Below, piece after piece: positions 27,188-35,767 of a stretch of 64,000 nt of DNA. The first letter of the stretch is position 1, and each line of letters starts with the position of its first letter. Position numbers and translations under genes: made by a program. The notes beneath the pieces were generated by a model that was given only the letters and a program-made list of their open reading frames with translations, searched no databases and was not told the DNA's origin. The stretch is from NCBI RefSeq assembly GCF_005771405.1, contig NZ_VAUA01000013.1, positions 1-64,000 of the forward strand, given 5' to 3'. This DNA is from Parasedimentitalea maritima. GTDB taxonomy: Bacteria > Pseudomonadota > Alphaproteobacteria > Rhodobacterales > Rhodobacteraceae.

Positions 27188-27829
27188 CTAGCCCTCAAAT
27201 ACGGCTTTCATCTCGTCAAAACCATACTCTAACAGCCAAGAATTTCTGTTTCTGTAGAGGGACATCAGATCTTCTTTGCGCACAGCGCTCACATCCATAC
27301 CGCGATCATCGTAAGCGTAGAGAACGATACCCTTTTTGAAGTCAACGAAATAGATGTCAGCGAAACTTGCTGGTCGAATGCCCAACTCGCATCCCAGCGC
27401 CAGCCACATCACTTCGCGCAGCTGCCCAAGGTCCTCCAGCTCCGCCGCATCCCAGTGCCGGAAAACTTCATCATCATCTTCGTCAAAGTCAGGATTACCT
27501 TTCTGTGAGACAGCTCCCAGGTACTGAAAATTATTCTTCTTGAGACCACAGAGCTTAAATGGCTTCAGCCGCTTTTTCCGCGGCTCCGCGTCGCCATAGA
27601 CCGACGACAGCATCCAAAGGCATGCAGTGTCAGAAAACACCTCAGTCGCCACCGCTGCGGCACGGTCATAGGCTTGGATGAATCGTTTTAAGGGACGGTC
27701 GGTAGAGACATCTTCGCCTCCCAGTTCGAACCGAAGCGCGAACTCCGTGTCGTCAAAGAGATTGTGGGAAAATTCTCCGTAGGGAAACGGATGCTCAAAG
27801 TGCTTTAAAATATCTGTCACCGCAAACAC
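27188..27829 (-). CDS. DUF3885 domain-containing protein
   Basis: 213 residues. The C-terminus carries the DUF3885 pattern: VLYAYDDRGMDV, then a short spacer, LYRNRNSWLLEYG and a final FEG. The N-terminal half has FALRFELGGE and RFIQAYDRAAAVATEVF, also typical. Function is unknown; relatives occur near toxin/immunity gene sets in other bacteria. The start is GTG 27829, with the ribosome binding site TAGGAG formed partly by the DUF808 stop codon eight bases upstream. A broken copy of the DUF808 3' end follows immediately, so this gene is flanked by homologous sequence on both sides. Confidence 0.75.
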   Translation of the reverse strand: MFAVTDILKHFEHPFPYGEFSHNLFDDTEFALRFELGGEDVSTDRPLKRFIQAYDRAAAVATEVFSDTACLWMLSSVYGDAEPRKKRLKPFKLCGLKKNNFQYLGAVSQKGNPDFDEDDDEVFRHWDAAELEDLGQLREVMWLALGCELGIRPASFADIYFVDFKKGIVLYAYDDRGMDVSAVRKEDLMSLYRNRNSWLLEYGFDEMKAVFEG

Positions 27830-27836
27830 TCTACTC

Positions 27837-28808
27837 CTAATGGTTCGAGGTGTCTTTTCCGAATAGGCCTAGCATAGGCGCAATCACCTTGGTCGCCACC
27901 GGGATCAAAACAAATCCCAGTGCCAGTCCAAACACGCCGTCCATTGCCGCCTTGGCAAACCATTCCGTGATGCCCAACCAGGCCTCGGGCACCATATGCC
28001 CCACCGCAGCGGCGTAGTCATGAATATGGTGGCCTAGCCAGCCATAGCCCATTTGTTCCGCCCCGTGGATGACGATGGACCCGCCAACCCAGAGCATTGC
28101 GGCGGTACCAACAATCATCAATAGCTTCATGAACCGCGGCATCATCCGAACCAATCCACGGCCCAGGCTGCGGGTTACGCCAAACTTGCCGTTTTGGGTC
28201 ATGTACAGACCTACGTCATCGGCCTTGACGATCAGCGCAACCGAGCCATAGACGGCCACGGTAATACCAACGGCCACCATGGCCAGCGTTGCGGCCTCCA
28301 TCCAGATATTGCTGTCGGGGATCGCGGCCAGTGCGATGGTCATGATCTCAGCTGACAGAATGAAATCGGTCTTGATAGCCCCTGCGGCCTTCTTCTCTTC
28401 GAGATGCGCTGGGTCGCCCGGTTCATCCTCTTTGAAGACATGTGTTTCATCATGGGGCACCAGTAGGTGATAAATCTTCTCGGCGCCCTCAAAACACAGA
28501 TAGGCCCCACCCAGCATCAGCAGAGGTGGAATCATCCAGGGCGCAAAGTTGGCCAGCAGCAGCCCGATCGGCAGAAGAAACAGCAGTTTGTTTTTCAGCG
28601 ACCCTTTTGTGATCTTCCAAATCACTGGCAACTCGCGGCTGGCGGCAAACCCATGCAGGTATTTGGGGGTCACGGCGGCATCGTCGATCAATGCTCCAGC
28701 CGCCTTTGACCCGGCCTTGAGCGCCTGTGCCGCCACATCATCAATCGAAGCCGCGGCCACCTTGGCAATACCTGCCACATCATCCAGCAAAGCCAGCAAA
28801 CCGCTCAT
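27837..28808 (-). CDS. DUF808 family inner-membrane protein (YedI-like)
   Basis: 323 residues. MSGLLALLDDVAGIAKVAAASIDDV at the N-terminus and PKYLHGFAASRELPVIWKITKGSLKNK are family hallmarks, followed by several membrane helices (PIGLLLANFAPWMIPPLLML and others). Its role is unknown. ATG 28808 with GAGGA seven bases upstream is preferred over an in-frame ATG at 28916, whose extra 36 residues are unlike the family. The last ~40 codons are duplicated in broken form at 27043-27187. Confidence 0.88.
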   Translation of the reverse strand: MSGLLALLDDVAGIAKVAAASIDDVAAQALKAGSKAAGALIDDAAVTPKYLHGFAASRELPVIWKITKGSLKNKLLFLLPIGLLLANFAPWMIPPLLMLGGAYLCFEGAEKIYHLLVPHDETHVFKEDEPGDPAHLEEKKAAGAIKTDFILSAEIMTIALAAIPDSNIWMEAATLAMVAVGITVAVYGSVALIVKADDVGLYMTQNGKFGVTRSLGRGLVRMMPRFMKLLMIVGTAAMLWVGGSIVIHGAEQMGYGWLGHHIHDYAAAVGHMVPEAWLGITEWFAKAAMDGVFGLALGFVLIPVATKVIAPMLGLFGKDTSNH

Positions 28809-28901
28809 GGAAATATCCTCACCCGTCAAAATCGCGTTGCGCGCTACCCTAGCGAAACTGCACGGGCACGCAACCAGACGACCGTTAGCGCCACCGGAAA
28901 T

Positions 28902-28963
28902 TTCCGTTATCGACACCGGTCCATTTCCGTTATCGATACCATCAAGTTATTGCGCTAACAGCC
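28902..28963. promoter_or_regulatory. Repeated TTATCGA motifs upstream of gap
   Basis: TTTCCGTTATCGA occurs twice (28902 and 28925) at a spacing of 23 bases, with CACC after the first copy and TACC after the second, each with the near-palindromic core TATCGAYA. A third element, TTATTGCGCTAACA (28948-28961), resembles the GCGCTAACA half of LacI-type operators. LacI-family control of gap is known in Rhodobacteraceae (CceR). The assignment here is tentative. Confidence 0.3.
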
Positions 28964-29048
28964 CGGCATCATGGCCTTTTTAACCCTTTAGACCCGGCCC
29001 CCACCGGTCTATACGCCAAGGTAAGAATTGCCGTTAGGAGACACGCTC

Positions 29049-30053
29049 ATGACCATCAAAGTTGGCATCAACGGTTTCGGCCGGATCGGCCGCTGCACGC
29101 TGTCACACATCGCAGCCTCGGGCCGCGACGACATCGAAGTGATCAAGGTGAATGCAACCGGACCACTGGAAACCGCTGCTCACCTGCTGAAATACGATTC
29201 GGTCCACGGTCGCTTCCCCGGCGAAGTCACTCTGGGTGATGGCACCATGAACCTAGGCCGCGGCGACATGCAGATGTTTTCGACCTACAATATGGAAGAC
29301 CTGGACTGGTCCGGCTGTGATGTGGTTCTGGAATGCACAGGCAAATTCAACGACGGCACCAAAGCCAAAGCCCACCTGGAGCGTGGTGCTAAGAAAGTGC
29401 TGCTGTCCGCACCCGGCAAGAACATTGACCGCACAATTGTGTTTGGCGTCAACGACGGCGAGTTGAAAGCCTCTGACACGATGATCTCCAACGGATCATG
29501 CACCACCAACTGCCTGGCCCCGCTGGCCAAGGCACTGGACGATGGCATCGGCATTGAGCACGGCCAGATGACCACCATTCACGCCTATACTGGAGACCAG
29601 CCTACCCTGGACCGTCGCCACGACGACCTGTACCGCGCCCGTGCCGCTGCAATGTCGATCATCCCGACGTCAACGGGTGCTGCCAAGGCGCTGGGTGAAG
29701 TTCTGCCCAAGCTGAAAGGACGTCTGGACGGATCCGCGATGCGGGTGCCAACACCAAACGTTTCTGCCGTTGATCTGACCTTTATCGCATCGCGTGATGT
29801 GACTGTTGATCAGGTTAACGCCGTCATGCGCGAAGCCTCTGAAGGCGCGATGTCACGTGTCGTCGGCTATGAACCAACGCCTCTGGTTTCCACTGACTTT
29901 AATCAGTCACCTGAAAGCTCTATCTTTGCGCCGGAACAGACACGCGTCGTTGGCAATCGTCTGGTTCGCGTTCTGGCTTGGTACGACAACGAATGGGGTT
30001 TCTCTGTCCGAATGGCGGATGTGGCCGTCGCCATGGGCCGCCTTAGCGCTTAA
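29049..30053 (+). CDS. gap: Glyceraldehyde-3-phosphate dehydrogenase, type I
   Basis: 334 residues. The NAD-binding GFGRIGR lies at 9-15 and the catalytic cysteine is Cys151 in SNGSCTTNCLAP. The C-terminal WYDNEWGFSVRM is intact. It interconverts glyceraldehyde-3-phosphate and 1,3-bisphosphoglycerate in central carbon metabolism. ATG 29049 with TTAGGAG upstream gives the standard N-terminus; an in-frame ATG at 29028 is rejected. Repeated operator-like motifs lie upstream, and a small membrane-peptide gene follows a hairpin. Confidence 0.97.
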   Translation: MTIKVGINGFGRIGRCTLSHIAASGRDDIEVIKVNATGPLETAAHLLKYDSVHGRFPGEVTLGDGTMNLGRGDMQMFSTYNMEDLDWSGCDVVLECTGKFNDGTKAKAHLERGAKKVLLSAPGKNIDRTIVFGVNDGELKASDTMISNGSCTTNCLAPLAKALDDGIGIEHGQMTTIHAYTGDQPTLDRRHDDLYRARAAAMSIIPTSTGAAKALGEVLPKLKGRLDGSAMRVPTPNVSAVDLTFIASRDVTVDQVNAVMREASEGAMSRVVGYEPTPLVSTDFNQSPESSIFAPEQTRVVGNRLVRVLAWYDNEWGFSVRMADVAVAMGRLSA

Positions 30054-30090
30054 TGCGCCCCTGCTAAGTACAGCTCATCCTTGAGGTTTT

Positions 30091-30120
30091 ACGCCCGGTC
30101 AGGCATATCTGGCCGGGCGT
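30091..30120 (+). terminator. Hairpin after gap
   Basis: ACGCCCGG (30091-30098) pairs with CCGGGCGT (30113-30120), with CAG/CTG extending the stem. No strong T run follows, so it may attenuate transcription into the small gene downstream and not stop it fully. Confidence 0.6.
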
Positions 30121-30138
30121 ACTTTATGGTGAGGCCAT

Positions 30139-30282
30139 ATGACCAACAAAATTTCCCTGGTGCTTGGCCTGATGATTGTCAGCGCGATCACCATTGATCT
30201 GTTCTTGTTTGGCACCAGCCATATGGTGTTTTTGGGCAAGCGGATGCTTGAACTGATCAACTGGATGGCCTTTTGGCGCTAG
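30139..30282 (+). CDS. Small membrane protein downstream of gap (47 residues)
   Basis: A 47-codon gene with a clear ribosome binding site (GTGAGG, five bases before ATG 30139). It encodes one hydrophobic helix (about 6-24) and an amphipathic C-terminal part ending WMAFWR. Peptides of this length and ending lie behind gap in other Rhodobacteraceae as far as I recall, sometimes mislabelled as glyceraldehyde-3-phosphate dehydrogenase. Function is unknown. Confidence 0.7.
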   Translation: MTNKISLVLGLMIVSAITIDLFLFGTSHMVFLGKRMLELINWMAFWR

Positions 30283-30624
30283 CCTTCGTCGCGCCGACTT
30301 TACGTGTAATTTGACTATTCAGCGGCGTCCTGAAACGCGGCCTACACCGAAGTTCAACCAAGCAATGTCTTACGATTCGCAATTTGTGGCCTTTGTCGAA
30401 ACCTGACCTTTAAAAGGTGCTTTTGGTTCAGCATCGACATGTAAAACGACACTCAGTCCATTTTACTGTCTGGAGCCCCAGTTTCCCAATTGGAAGGTCG
30501 TTTTGGGCCAGTCATGCCGGACCTATCCCGAACTGTGGGCGGCGGCAGTATAGGCTTATATCTGTGTTGAAGTTTCACCCGCAAAATAGGGGCGTATCTT
30601 GGCACGCCCCTGCAATTCAGCACA
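30283..30624. other. Intergenic stretch before the coaD terminator
   Basis: About 340 bases between the small gap-linked gene and coaD. No open frame here has a ribosome binding site or family resemblance. The only structure I see is the hairpin at 30588-30611. Confidence 0.5.
30588..30611 (-). terminator. Terminator after coaD
   Basis: AGGGGCGT and ACGCCCCT form an eight-pair stem with an eight-base loop. On the minus strand TATTTTG follows. It lies 14 bases past the coaD stop. Confidence 0.8.
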
Positions 30625-31119
30625 TCACCTGCCCTGTTTTCCTTGCAATGCCTCATCGACCAGCGGCGTGACGAATTTGGACACATCACCGCCAAGTCGG
30701 CAAATTTCTTTGACCAGCTTGCTGGCAATGGCCTGATGTTTGGCCTCAGCCATCAAAAACACTGTCTCGATTGAACTATCAAGTGCACGGTTCATGCCAA
30801 CCATTTGATATTCATATTCAAAATCTGCAACCGCGCGCAGACCACGTACAATAATCTGCGCGCCAACGTCGCGCGCACAATCGATCAGCAGGTTCTCGAA
30901 CGGATGAGCCACGATTTCAGTCCCGGTTTGCGCACTCAACGCAGCACATTCTGCCTCAATCATCGCAACACGCTCTTCCAGCGAAAACAGCGGCCCTTTA
31001 TCTCGGTTGATCGCAACACCAATCACCAATTTGTCGACTAGCGCACTTGCACGCCGGATGATGTCAATGTGCCCGATGGTAATCGGATCAAAAGTGCCTG
31101 GATACAGAGCAACGCGCAT
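30625..31119 (-). CDS. coaD: Phosphopantetheine adenylyltransferase
   Basis: 164 residues. The nucleotidyltransferase motif is YPGTFDPITIGH (6-17), with RGLRAVADFEYE near residue 90 and the SSIETVFL segment further on. The enzyme adenylylates 4'-phosphopantetheine, the penultimate step of coenzyme A synthesis. AGGAGG just before ATG 31119 sets the start; the frame remains open 14 codons further but that extension is not family-like. Confidence 0.96.
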   Translation of the reverse strand: MRVALYPGTFDPITIGHIDIIRRASALVDKLVIGVAINRDKGPLFSLEERVAMIEAECAALSAQTGTEIVAHPFENLLIDCARDVGAQIIVRGLRAVADFEYEYQMVGMNRALDSSIETVFLMAEAKHQAIASKLVKEICRLGGDVSKFVTPLVDEALQGKQGR

Positions 31120-31213
31120 GGCGGCCTCCTGCTGGGTCAGATTTGCTGCACACGCAAACACATTTGCGCAGTGCAGCGCAAGAGGGGGAAAATACTGAAG
31201 TCACAACTGGGAC

Positions 31214-31648
31214 TTAATGCCCCATAATCATGCCCTGCAGCGCGTCTTTTTCCATGGCAACCTGTGACAGCTGCGCCTTAACCACGTCGCCAAGACTAAC
31301 CAAACCGATCAGCTTGTCGTCCTCGACCACAGGCATGTGACGAAACCGGCCCTCTGTCATTTGGCGCAGAATTTGGGCAACGTTGTCATGACTGGTACAG
31401 GTAATCAGCTTACGGGTCATATAGCTGCTCACCGCCTTGTCTAGACAACCCCCACCCGACTGCGCCAACTCACGCACGATATCGCGCTCGGATAAAATAC
31501 CCTCGGCGTGCTCTCCGTCTGACGAAACCACAACTGTACCAATCTTGCGCTCAGACAATAACTTTGCGGCCTCAGAAATACTGGCATCCGGGGCAATTGT
31601 AACCACCCCTTCACTGGGTTTCGATTTCAGAATCAATTGAACTAGCAT
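31214..31648 (-). CDS. CBS domain pair protein
   Basis: 144 residues made of two CBS motifs: the first about 10-60 (DASISEAAKLLSERKIGTVVV, GILSERDIVREL), the second about 75-130 (RFRHMPVVEDDKLIGLVSLGDVVKA). Stand-alone CBS pairs bind adenine nucleotides and usually regulate partner proteins. No partner is evident next door. ATG 31648 with GAGGA seven bases upstream is preferred over an in-frame start 12 codons earlier. Confidence 0.92.
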   Translation of the reverse strand: MLVQLILKSKPSEGVVTIAPDASISEAAKLLSERKIGTVVVSSDGEHAEGILSERDIVRELAQSGGGCLDKAVSSYMTRKLITCTSHDNVAQILRQMTEGRFRHMPVVEDDKLIGLVSLGDVVKAQLSQVAMEKDALQGMIMGH

Positions 31649-31708
31649 TTGTGCTTCCTCTGAAATTTTATTGCGTAATTCCAAGGGTTACCGCAATAAG
31701 ACAACATG

Positions 31709-32614
31709 TCAAGTCAAGGCTTCCAGCCTTGCGACTTCATCACGAATTCCTGTGCTCAGTGCTTCGGCAAATCGGTTCAAACGCTCACTGCGTTGATCAC
31801 CATGGTGCTGTACCAGATAAAAGCTACGGGTCAGGCTGATCTCATCTGGCAACACTTTCCGAAGTGGTCGGTGAAATGGCAGTGTAAAATCATGGGCCAC
31901 GCAAAGTGCGGTGCCTTGTGTGACCAGTCTCAGTTGAACCGAAACAGAATTTGACGCCAGTGCCACCCGCTCCAACCCAATTTCGTTCAAGTAATCCAGT
32001 TCACGATCGAAAATCATGTCAGGAATATAGCCAACCAACTTGTGCTGCCTCAGGTCTTCGACGCTCTCGATAGGCGGGAATTCTCTTAGGAAGTGACGAG
32101 ACGCGGCAAGGTGAAGTTTGTAGTCACAAATTTTTTGCACCTTCAGGTGCGTCGCAGTTGGGGCGCTAACCGTGATCGCCATATCCGCCTCACGACGTGA
32201 CAAGTTAATCACCCGTGGGAGCGCGACGATCTGTATATCTAGATCTGGATTTTCAACACTGATCCGGGCACAGACTTGTGGCAGCAGGTAATTGGCGCTG
32301 CCGTCTGGCGCCCCGATACGGATTTGCCCAGCCAATGTTTCACTGGGACCACTCAGCGCTTCTTTTGCCGCACGCATTGCCTGCTCAGCATCTTCCGCAT
32401 GGCTTAACAGGCGGTCGCCAGACGCACTCAACGCATAGCCTTGAGGTGATTTTACAAACAGGGGCGCTTCAAGTGCACCCTCGAATCTGGCAATCCTCCG
32501 CCCAACCGTAGCGGGATCCATCTTCAGTATCCGCCCCGCACCAGAGAGGCTGGCCTCACGCGCCACCGCCAAAAAGACTTTCATATCATCCCACTGCGGA
32601 TCCATACTCTTCAT
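31709..32614 (-). CDS. LysR family transcriptional regulator, divergent from mmsA
   Basis: 301 residues. The winged helix-turn-helix is at about 8-65 (ASLSGAGRILKMDPATVGRRIARFE), followed by a periplasmic-binding-like effector domain with GAPDGSANYLLPQV. The arrangement back-to-back with mmsA suggests it controls that gene. The spacing region holds a 9-bp inverted repeat. The effector is unknown; a valine or inositol catabolite is a guess from the target. Confidence 0.9.
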   Translation of the reverse strand: MKSMDPQWDDMKVFLAVAREASLSGAGRILKMDPATVGRRIARFEGALEAPLFVKSPQGYALSASGDRLLSHAEDAEQAMRAAKEALSGPSETLAGQIRIGAPDGSANYLLPQVCARISVENPDLDIQIVALPRVINLSRREADMAITVSAPTATHLKVQKICDYKLHLAASRHFLREFPPIESVEDLRQHKLVGYIPDMIFDRELDYLNEIGLERVALASNSVSVQLRLVTQGTALCVAHDFTLPFHRPLRKVLPDEISLTRSFYLVQHHGDQRSERLNRFAEALSTGIRDEVARLEALT

Positions 32615-32655
32615 ACTGACTGTCCCCGTTCAACTTCTGCTGATGCTCTTGCGTT

Positions 32656-32705
32656 CTTGCAAAACCTATTTGGAATATTTCCTCTTTTCCGATGTTTTTT
32701 GCAAG
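32656..32705. promoter_or_regulatory. Inverted repeat in the LysR-mmsA promoter region
   Basis: CTTGCAAAA (32656-32664) and TTTTGCAAG (32697-32705) are exact reverse complements 32 bases apart. The spacing and position between divergent genes suit a LysR-type pair of binding sites around the mmsA promoter. Confidence 0.4.
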
Positions 32706-32740
32706 CCTATGCTTCCATCAAATAAATTGCGGAGGATCCA

Positions 32741-34240
32741 ATGCAAGAGCTGACCCACTATATCAACGGCGAACACGTCAAAGGCACGTCCGGACGTTTT
32801 GCGGATGTATTCAACCCAGCAACAGGCGAAGTGCAGGCCAAAGTGCCCCTCGCGTCCAACGAAGAGCTGGAAGCAGCTGTCGCTATCGCCAAGGCCGCAC
32901 AGCCTGCCTGGGAAGCCGTAAACCCACAGCGTCGTGCCCGTGTCATGATGAAATACGTGTCGCTACTGAACCGCGACATGGACAAGCTGGCCGAGGCCCT
33001 GAGCCGCGAGCACGGTAAAACCATCCCCGACGCCAAAGGCGACGTGCAACGTGGTCTGGAAGTGGTTGAGTACTGCATTGGTGCACCACAGATGCTGAAG
33101 GGTGACTTCACCGATAGCGCTGGCCCCGGCATCGACATGTACTCCATGCGTCAGGCCCTGGGTGTCTCTGCGGGTATCACCCCGTTCAACTTCCCTGCGA
33201 TGATCCCAATGTGGATGTTCGCCCCAGCCATTGTTTGCGGCAACGCTTTCATCCTGAAACCATCCGAGCGCGCGCCTTCCGTTCCGCTGATGCTGGCTGA
33301 ACTGCTGGAAGAAGCAGGCCTGCCCAAAGGAATCATTCAGGTCGTCAACGGTGACAAAGAAGCTGTTGATGCGATCCTGTACAACGACGTAGTTCAGTCG
33401 GTTGGCTTTGTTGGCTCGACCCCAATTGCCGAATACATCTACGGCACAGGCTGTGCCCAGGGTAAGCGCGTTCAGTGTTTCGGTGGTGCCAAAAACCACA
33501 TGATCATCATGCCTGACGCTGACCTTGATCAGGCCGCTGACGCGCTGATCGGTGCTGGTTACGGTGCCGCTGGCGAACGCTGCATGGCGATCTCGGTTGC
33601 GGTTCCAGTTGGTCAGGAAACCGCTGACAAGCTGATCGAAAAGCTGGTTCCACGTATCGAAAGCCTAAAGGTTGGCCCTTACACCTCTGGCAACGACGTC
33701 GACTACGGCCCAGTGGTCACCAGCGCAGCCAAAGACAATATCCTCAGCCTGGTTCAGACCGGTGTTGATCAAGGTGCTGATCTGGTTGTGGATGGTCGCG
33801 ACTTCTCTTTGCAAGGTTACGAGGATGGCTTCTTTGTTGGCCCTCACTTGTTCGACAACGTCACACCCGACATGGATATCTACAAGAAAGAGATCTTTGG
33901 CCCGGTTCTGACAACTGTGCGCACAGAAACCTATGAGGAAGCGATCCAGCTGGCGATCAGTCACGAGTATGGCAACGGCACCGCGATCTATACCCGCGAT
34001 GGCGATACTGCCCGTGACTTTGCCAACCGGATCAACATCGGCATGGTTGGTATCAACGTGCCAATCCCAGTTCCGCTGGCTTATCACACCTTTGGTGGCT
34101 GGAAGAAATCTGCCTTTGGTGACCTGAACCAGCACGGTCCGGATGCGTTCAAGTTCTACACACGCACCAAAACCGTAACAGCGCGCTGGCCCTCGGGCAT
34201 CAAAGAAGGCGGCGAGTTCTCTATCCCAGTGATGGAATAA
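32741..34240 (+). CDS. mmsA: CoA-acylating methylmalonate-semialdehyde dehydrogenase
   Basis: 499 residues, the family length. Asn149 (TPFNFP) and catalytic Cys281 (GERCMA) are in place, and FGGAKNHMII stands at 247-256 where ordinary aldehyde dehydrogenases have a glutamate; loss of that residue marks the CoA-acylating class. It converts methylmalonate semialdehyde to propionyl-CoA in valine catabolism or acts in inositol breakdown. The other valine genes in this window lie at 50.6-53.7 kb. CGGAGGA precedes ATG 32741. Confidence 0.94.
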   Translation: MQELTHYINGEHVKGTSGRFADVFNPATGEVQAKVPLASNEELEAAVAIAKAAQPAWEAVNPQRRARVMMKYVSLLNRDMDKLAEALSREHGKTIPDAKGDVQRGLEVVEYCIGAPQMLKGDFTDSAGPGIDMYSMRQALGVSAGITPFNFPAMIPMWMFAPAIVCGNAFILKPSERAPSVPLMLAELLEEAGLPKGIIQVVNGDKEAVDAILYNDVVQSVGFVGSTPIAEYIYGTGCAQGKRVQCFGGAKNHMIIMPDADLDQAADALIGAGYGAAGERCMAISVAVPVGQETADKLIEKLVPRIESLKVGPYTSGNDVDYGPVVTSAAKDNILSLVQTGVDQGADLVVDGRDFSLQGYEDGFFVGPHLFDNVTPDMDIYKKEIFGPVLTTVRTETYEEAIQLAISHEYGNGTAIYTRDGDTARDFANRINIGMVGINVPIPVPLAYHTFGGWKKSAFGDLNQHGPDAFKFYTRTKTVTARWPSGIKEGGEFSIPVME

Positions 34241-34266
34241 GTCGGGGATCTTTTGCTAAAATGAAG

Positions 34267-34299
34267 AATGGCTGCAGAGTAATCTGCAGCCATTTTTTT
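34267..34299 (+). terminator. Terminator after mmsA
   Basis: A 12-pair stem AATGGCTGCAGA/TCTGCAGCCATT with loop GTAA is followed by a T run. Confidence 0.92.
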
Positions 34300-34339
34300 C
34301 GGCCCAATAGGTCCGCGGTCTTAGTGATCAAGACAGACG

Positions 34340-34834
34340 TCAGCCCATCTCTTCTTGACATTCGATCGCCGCTTCCAGCGCTTTGGAACTGCCGGTCAGG
34401 TCGATCGACATGACCTCGCCGCCTTCGGTATAGAGCGTCATTGTGTATTTCGCCGCTATGTCGAACAAGAAGTCTGGATTATCAAAAGGAATATCTGCAC
34501 CTGGTACATCGTTCAGATACATCCCCCGTGCCTCTGCATCATAGTCCTGACCATCCAGGGCAAATTGGACCGGGTACCATTCGTTCTCTTGGATATCCCC
34601 CCAGGCCATGTTGAATGCCGTGACGTAGCCGCCCCCTTGCACACGATCAAAACCGATGCGAACAACAGAACCATCGTTGAATTCAGATTGTATCAGACAG
34701 CCGTCACCAAGTGATGGATCGATCATGACATCCCAGTAGTCAGATGACCCCCAGTGCTCCAGAGATTGAGCAAGTGCTGGCGCAGTGGATACAGCCCCAA
34801 TAAAAAGCGCTACTGTAATCGTTGAAATTTTCAT
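34340..34834 (-). CDS. Secreted protein of unknown function, paralogue of the 59998-60522 gene
   Basis: 164 residues. A signal peptide (MKISTITVALFIGAV, cleavage near ALAQ-SLE) is followed by a small beta-rich domain with DGCLIQSEF and a C-terminal helix ending AAIECQEEMG; the two cysteines probably form a disulphide. It shares DNPxFxxDxAxKYTMTxxxE and DLxGxxKAxE with the second family member in this window. I do not know its function; the layout recalls alphaproteobacterial IalB-like proteins. GGGGA five bases before ATG 34834 sets the start. Confidence 0.75.
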   Translation of the reverse strand: MKISTITVALFIGAVSTAPALAQSLEHWGSSDYWDVMIDPSLGDGCLIQSEFNDGSVVRIGFDRVQGGGYVTAFNMAWGDIQENEWYPVQFALDGQDYDAEARGMYLNDVPGADIPFDNPDFLFDIAAKYTMTLYTEGGEVMSIDLTGSSKALEAAIECQEEMG

Positions 34835-35112
34835 TGTTGTCCCCATTTTTAAATATTGGGGAACACTTTCCCCTTTTTAGGCGTTTTGGCAACTCTTTCA
34901 CGCCATCAGCCAACCAACACCGGCATGTTTTGGAAAAATTGGAACGCCTGAAACACGGTCACAACAGGTCCAAACCCATTTCAAGCTTCCTGCGCGGGAA
35001 CCACACAAGCCTGTGAAGCACGGAATTTTGAGCGCCGCGCCCCTATATAATTTGTATTGGGATCCTATATTGCCCCCGTATCGAGACGTCAAAAAATAGC
35101 CCCGGAGGCAGA

Positions 35113-35712
35113 ATGCCCAATTCCCGCTTTACCCGCCGCCATGCCCTGTTAAGTGCGGTGGCCACACTGGCCACGCCATCATTGCTGCGCGCACAGTCCT
35201 CCGATGCTTTCCCGATTGAAGAGCGCCCAGTAAATGGAGCTGCTCCAACCAAGCGCAATATTTCGGCATTTCAAAAGCAGCAGTGGCAAGATCATTTTGA
35301 CACGCTTGGGGTTGGTTGTCTTTTGGCTGACATCAACAGCCGCGCCCTGCACTATTGGAGCGGTGACAATGAAACATACCGCCTATTCCCTTCTTCAGTG
35401 CCACTGACAGAAGATCTGACTAAGCGCGGGTATTCGAAAATTGTCCGCAAGCGTGAAAATCCCAGCTGGACCCCAACCGCTTCCATGCGCGAACGTGACC
35501 CGACTTTGCCCCTGCGCATGGACGGTGGGCCCGGCAATCCATTGGGCACCCGCGCAATGTATCTGGATTGGCCTGCCTACCTAGTGCACGGCACTCACGA
35601 CACACGCAAGATTGGCCGACAAAGCTCCTCTGGCTGCATTGGTCTTTACAATCAACACGTTGAAGAACTTTATGAACTTGTCAAAGTCGGCACCCAAGTC
35701 CTGTTGCTTTAA
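35113..35712 (+). CDS. L,D-transpeptidase (YkuD family) with a Tat signal
   Basis: 199 residues. A twin-arginine signal (FTRRHALLS, cleavage near LLRAQ) is followed by a YkuD catalytic domain. The catalytic motif is HGTHDTRKIGRQSSSGCIGLYN, with His159 and Cys175. Such enzymes make 3-3 crosslinks in peptidoglycan or attach proteins to it. Export through Tat, meaning already folded, is common for the alphaproteobacterial members. GGAGG precedes ATG 35113. Confidence 0.93.
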   Translation: MPNSRFTRRHALLSAVATLATPSLLRAQSSDAFPIEERPVNGAAPTKRNISAFQKQQWQDHFDTLGVGCLLADINSRALHYWSGDNETYRLFPSSVPLTEDLTKRGYSKIVRKRENPSWTPTASMRERDPTLPLRMDGGPGNPLGTRAMYLDWPAYLVHGTHDTRKIGRQSSSGCIGLYNQHVEELYELVKVGTQVLLL

Positions 35713-35744
35713 GCGTTTCCGCCAAACCTGAACGATCCCCTTCA

Positions 35745-35767
35745 AACCCGCCCCTTGGCGGGTTCTT
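35745..35767 (+). terminator. Terminator after the L,D-transpeptidase
   Basis: AACCCGCC (35745-35752) pairs with GGCGGGTT (35757-35764) around loop CCTT; TTCTTT is the downstream tract. Confidence 0.85.

Noticed and set aside
30417-30671. Open frames between the gap-linked peptide and coaD
   Set aside because: No ribosome binding site, overlap with the coaD terminator, no recognisable protein features.
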